63,840 nucleotides of DNA. Origin: Oscillospiraceae bacterium (GTDB taxonomy: Bacteria; Bacillota; Clostridia; Oscillospirales; Acutalibacteraceae). Location of the stretch: assembly GCA_015065605.1 (NCBI GenBank), contig SVPZ01000010.1, positions 1 to 63,840 of the forward strand, read 5' to 3'. The translations under genes and the position numbers were made by a program. Below are positions 61,662-63,840 of the stretch, in pieces; the stretch's first letter is position 1; the number at the start of each line of letters is the position of its first letter. The notes under the pieces were generated by a model. It was not told the DNA's origin and did not search any database. It worked only from the letters and a program-made list of their open reading frames with translations.

Positions 61662-62825
61662 GTGTATGCAGATTTTACGAACATCAGAGAAAAGGCAGAA
61701 AACCTTAAAATCAACAAATCTCAGGACTACTACATAATGGTAAACACGGTCAAGCAGTTTACCACCAGAAATACAGAAAACTTGTTTAGTCTGAATAATA
61801 TCTGCATTGATTTTGATATCCATTCAAAATTGCCAATTCACGAAAAAAAACTGCTCCTTGATGAATTTTGTTGGCGGTTAAATAGAGACCTTGTTTCCAC
61901 AGGCGAACTGCCACCTTTCAATGCGATTCATTTCACGGGCAGAGGTGTTCAAATATACTGGCATCTGGAAAGCACGGCATCCTCCTTGTTGTACCTTTAC
62001 CAGAGAGCAATTGATTATTTTGCAATAATCATCAGAGAATTCTTAAAGGAATACCCTACCCTTGAAAGACATATTGAAATAGATATCAATGCCAGTAAAA
62101 ATCCTATTGGTCTGTTTAGGATGTTCGACACCTACAACACCAAAGCGAAGATGCCTACTGCAACCGAGATTTATCACGATAAGGCACTTAGCCTTAATGA
62201 ACTTGTAAAGCGGTTAGAGCAAGAGAGCGAGCCTGTAAAGGCATATTTAAAGCGAAAAGAAGCCATTAAAAGAAGATATCAGAAACAGGAACTTAATAAT
62301 GATATCCTCAAAGAAGAACGAACTGGCGGTTTTTCTGCTCTGCATTACAAGAGAATAAAAATCATCGAGCAGTTAATTAGCGAAAATAATGACTGCATAG
62401 GAAAACGAGATACAATGCTTTTTCTCGCTTTCAATTCTGCGAGACAAATCTATCCCTTTGCGACTGCAAAAAAGATATGCAGAAAAATAAATAACTCCTT
62501 TTCGGAACCACTAAAAAACATTGATTATATCTTCAAACAGGAAAAAGTTTATCAGATAAAGAACGAAACATTCTTTGAAAAACTTGGTGTTACTGAGGAA
62601 GAACTAATCAACACAGGGCGATACGAAATGAGCAGACCCAACATTACAAGAGACCTTGAAAGAAATGTGCGAAAACAAGAACAAATGATGAAAAAAGATA
62701 TGGCAAAGAAACTTATTTTATCTGGATGTAAATTGAAAGAGGTTGCTGAGCGAACCGCATTGTCACTCAGTACAGTATCAAGAATATCTGCAGATATCCC
62801 AAAAAGTAAAAAGAAGAAAAAATAA
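61662..62825 (+). CDS. Archaeo-eukaryotic primase-like replication protein
   Basis: 387 aa. NNICIDFDIHSK (D50, D52) is the prim-pol DxD motif. IHFTGRGVQIYWHLES and ERHIEIDINASKNPIGLFRM fit the other AEP motifs of mobile-element primases. A C-terminal HTH (LKEVAERTALSLSTVSRISAD) may bind the origin. No RBS is seen before the ATG at 61662 and the N-terminus may be shortened. Together with the iteron-like repeats it points to element replication. Confidence 0.75.
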   Translation: MYADFTNIREKAENLKINKSQDYYIMVNTVKQFTTRNTENLFSLNNICIDFDIHSKLPIHEKKLLLDEFCWRLNRDLVSTGELPPFNAIHFTGRGVQIYWHLESTASSLLYLYQRAIDYFAIIIREFLKEYPTLERHIEIDINASKNPIGLFRMFDTYNTKAKMPTATEIYHDKALSLNELVKRLEQESEPVKAYLKRKEAIKRRYQKQELNNDILKEERTGGFSALHYKRIKIIEQLISENNDCIGKRDTMLFLAFNSARQIYPFATAKKICRKINNSFSEPLKNIDYIFKQEKVYQIKNETFFEKLGVTEEELINTGRYEMSRPNITRDLERNVRKQEQMMKKDMAKKLILSGCKLKEVAERTALSLSTVSRISADIPKSKKKKK

Positions 62826-62846
62826 GCACTCGTGTGAGTGCTTTTG
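62823..62846 (+). terminator. Terminator after the primase gene
   Basis: AAGCACTC-GTGT-GAGTGCTT then TTT; it begins at the stop codon. Confidence 0.85.
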
Positions 62847-63157
62847 TCATATCAAAAAAATGTCAAAACGGTTCATAGTATAGTATTATACTATATCTCT
62901 TGCAGGGGTTAGGGATAGGAGCAGGATTTAGAATCCTCTGCAAAGATAAAAAATATTGCCCCCTCTGAATCAAAGGCAAATCGAGAAAACTCATTTTCGA
63001 AGATTTGCCTTCGCCTTTTTTGGTTCTTTTTTCTGCTAATAGAAAAAAGAACGGATTTTTTTGCTACTTTTTTGAAAAATCAATTTTTTCTATGCTGAAA
63101 AAACATTTATTTAGTGGTATCAATCATTCTTAAATTGAACGGTTGAGTAAGCCACCA
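62847..63157. other. Non-coding spacer with palindrome and hairpin
   Basis: It holds a 17-bp palindrome TATAGTATTATACTATA (62879-62895) and a hairpin AAGGCAAATC/GATTTGCCTT (62973-63011) followed by T6. No gene is recognised. Confidence 0.5.
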
Positions 63158-63196
63158 CAAAAAATTAAGGCACGGAAAACCGTGCCTTAATTTTTG
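63158..63196. terminator. Bidirectional terminator at the 3' end of the 103-aa gene
   Basis: AAAATTAAGGCACGG (63161-63175) pairs with CCGTGCCTTAATTTT (63180-63194), overlapping the stop codon of the next gene. Confidence 0.85.
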
Positions 63197-63498
63197 CCAT
63201 CCGTGAAGAAGGCATCCAGAACTATTGATGCAATGGGACTATAAAACGGTTTATGTTCACCGTTATATACAATAGGTTTATCGCTGATGAATTCCTCTTC
63301 GTATTCCTCAATGGTCTTCTGTTCCATTTCGGCATACAACTGCTTTTCCAAGTCGGTCATTTGTGATATTTTTTTATGCTCATTTTTTAATTGCCTTGTT
63401 GCCTGTAATCTTAAAATTTCCTCGGCATCACTACGACCTGTTTCAGCATTCATTTTATTCATCAATTTATCTAAGTTTTTGTTATCTCCTGTTGCCAT
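63187..63498 (-). CDS. Small acidic protein of the accessory element
   Basis: 103 aa, helical and charged (LDKLMNKMNAETGRSDAEEI, EMEQKTIEEYEEEF), with no cysteine or membrane segment. ATG at 63498 has TAGGAG upstream; the longer ORF lacks one. No family was recognised. Confidence 0.65.
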   Translation of the reverse strand: MATGDNKNLDKLMNKMNAETGRSDAEEILRLQATRQLKNEHKKISQMTDLEKQLYAEMEQKTIEEYEEEFISDKPIVYNGEHKPFYSPIASIVLDAFFTDGKN

Positions 63499-63695
63499 AA
63501 TATCACTCCTATCATTCTGATTCAATAATAAGAATGATAGGAATACTTTTATTTCAAGCGATTAAAACACAAAAAAGGCATCACAGAAATGTGATGCCTT
63601 GTCTGTAAATGGATTTCTACTGGGGTAAAACTGGGGTAAATACGATTTTTTCACTCGTTCAACACCCCAAAAAACCGCATAAATAAAGGGTTTTA
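63499..63695. other. Right end region of the element
   Basis: A terminator AAGGCATCACA/TGTGATGCCTT (63575-63600) with U-tract on the minus strand is followed by two CTGGGGTAAA-type repeats (63618-63640). No gene is seen. Confidence 0.5.
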
Positions 63696-63752
63696 TTAGT
63701 CCAACGGCTTCATCGTTGGGAAAAGTTTCTCCAACAATTCACACATCTTCAT
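63696..63752 (-). other. Short coding relic ending LFPTMKPLD (right copy)
   Basis: Minus-strand ORF of 18 codons (MKMCELLEKLFPTMKPLD), preceded by stops in frame. It is the partner of 59070-59132. The sequence to the window end (63753-63840) holds no recognised gene. Confidence 0.4.
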
Positions 63753-63840
63753 ATTTCATCAAATCCTTTATTTTACTTGTTTTCCCGAACTTCATATCCA
63801 TTCATATTACATCAGGGAAAAAATAAAATTGTTGTCAAAC

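Larger units (their letters stand above)
59070..63752. mobile_element. Putative mobilizable/integrated element (boundaries tentative)
   Basis: Contents: truncated MobV-like relaxase, oriT-like palindrome, iteron-like repeats, AEP-type primase and small ORFs, AT-richer than neighbours. GGGCGTA-type repeats (59206-59243) and CTGGGGTAAA repeats (63618-63640) lie near the ends, and the LFPTMKPLD relics lie outside them. No integrase is visible; it may be beyond the window. Confidence 0.45.

Overview
The window reads as chromosomal DNA of a low-GC Firmicute of class Clostridia, probably an uncultured gut Oscillospirales-type anaerobe. The evidence is a T-box tyrS leader, HrcA/CIRCE heat-shock control, SipW-type export, an anaerobic (NrdDG) ribonucleotide reductase, a superoxide-reductase-like domain, strong Shine-Dalgarno sites and consensus sigma-A promoters. 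No rRNA, tRNA or CRISPR array was seen.

Layout. 0-8.5 kb: an XRE regulator fused to a desulfoferrodoxin-like domain, an ABC exporter/metF/split metH operon, and T-box-controlled tyrS, whose 3' end is duplicated around a decayed DUF559 repeat element. 8.5-12.8 kb: CapA-like protein, membrane protein, LTA-synthase-like sulfatase and ruvX. 12.9-24.4 kb: one large minus-strand operon of an ER-type signal peptidase (sipW) and eight smaller or larger genes. Five or six of these products have TasA/camelysin-type signal peptides and several carry beta-helix or BspA-LRR tails; one is a pilin-like protein with a VPDTG anchor. 24.66-26.08 kb: a lone tyrosine recombinase inside a segment bounded by inverted 7-7-7 bp core sites and carrying an outward near-consensus promoter. 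This looks like a Hin-style invertible switch for the sipW operon, drawn here in the OFF orientation. 26.1-28.9 kb: a dinB mutagenesis cassette divergent from an XRE/ImmA pair, with an SOS-box-like operator between them. 28.9-31.9 kb: a Crp-regulated ABC importer. 32-39.1 kb: htpG and hrcA-grpE-dnaK-dnaJ, with a four-helix-bundle gene and its heptamer repeats inserted between dnaK and dnaJ. 39.3-49.4 kb: housekeeping genes (EF-G-like, ppa, DUF4091, LOG-like, dut, nrdDG). 49.6-57.9 kb: envelope genes (amidase, YARHG, OmpA-like lipoprotein, DUF805, 938-aa secreted protein, PAP2, XRE-TM) and a densely structured intergenic region. 58-63.8 kb: accessory DNA resembling a mobilizable element, with SLOG/XRE genes, a truncated MobV-like relaxase, palindromic oriT-like and iteron-like repeats, an AEP-type primase and small ORFs.

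How the parts fit. The central story is 12.9-26.1 kb. SipW would process TasA-like substrates that build a surface matrix with interchangeable C-terminal adhesive modules. The upstream recombinase cassette can plausibly turn the whole operon on or off, because its outward promoter is terminated in the present orientation but would read into sipW after inversion, and I see no comparable promoter in the 222 bp in front of sipW. All family calls come from reading the sequence; no database search was run.
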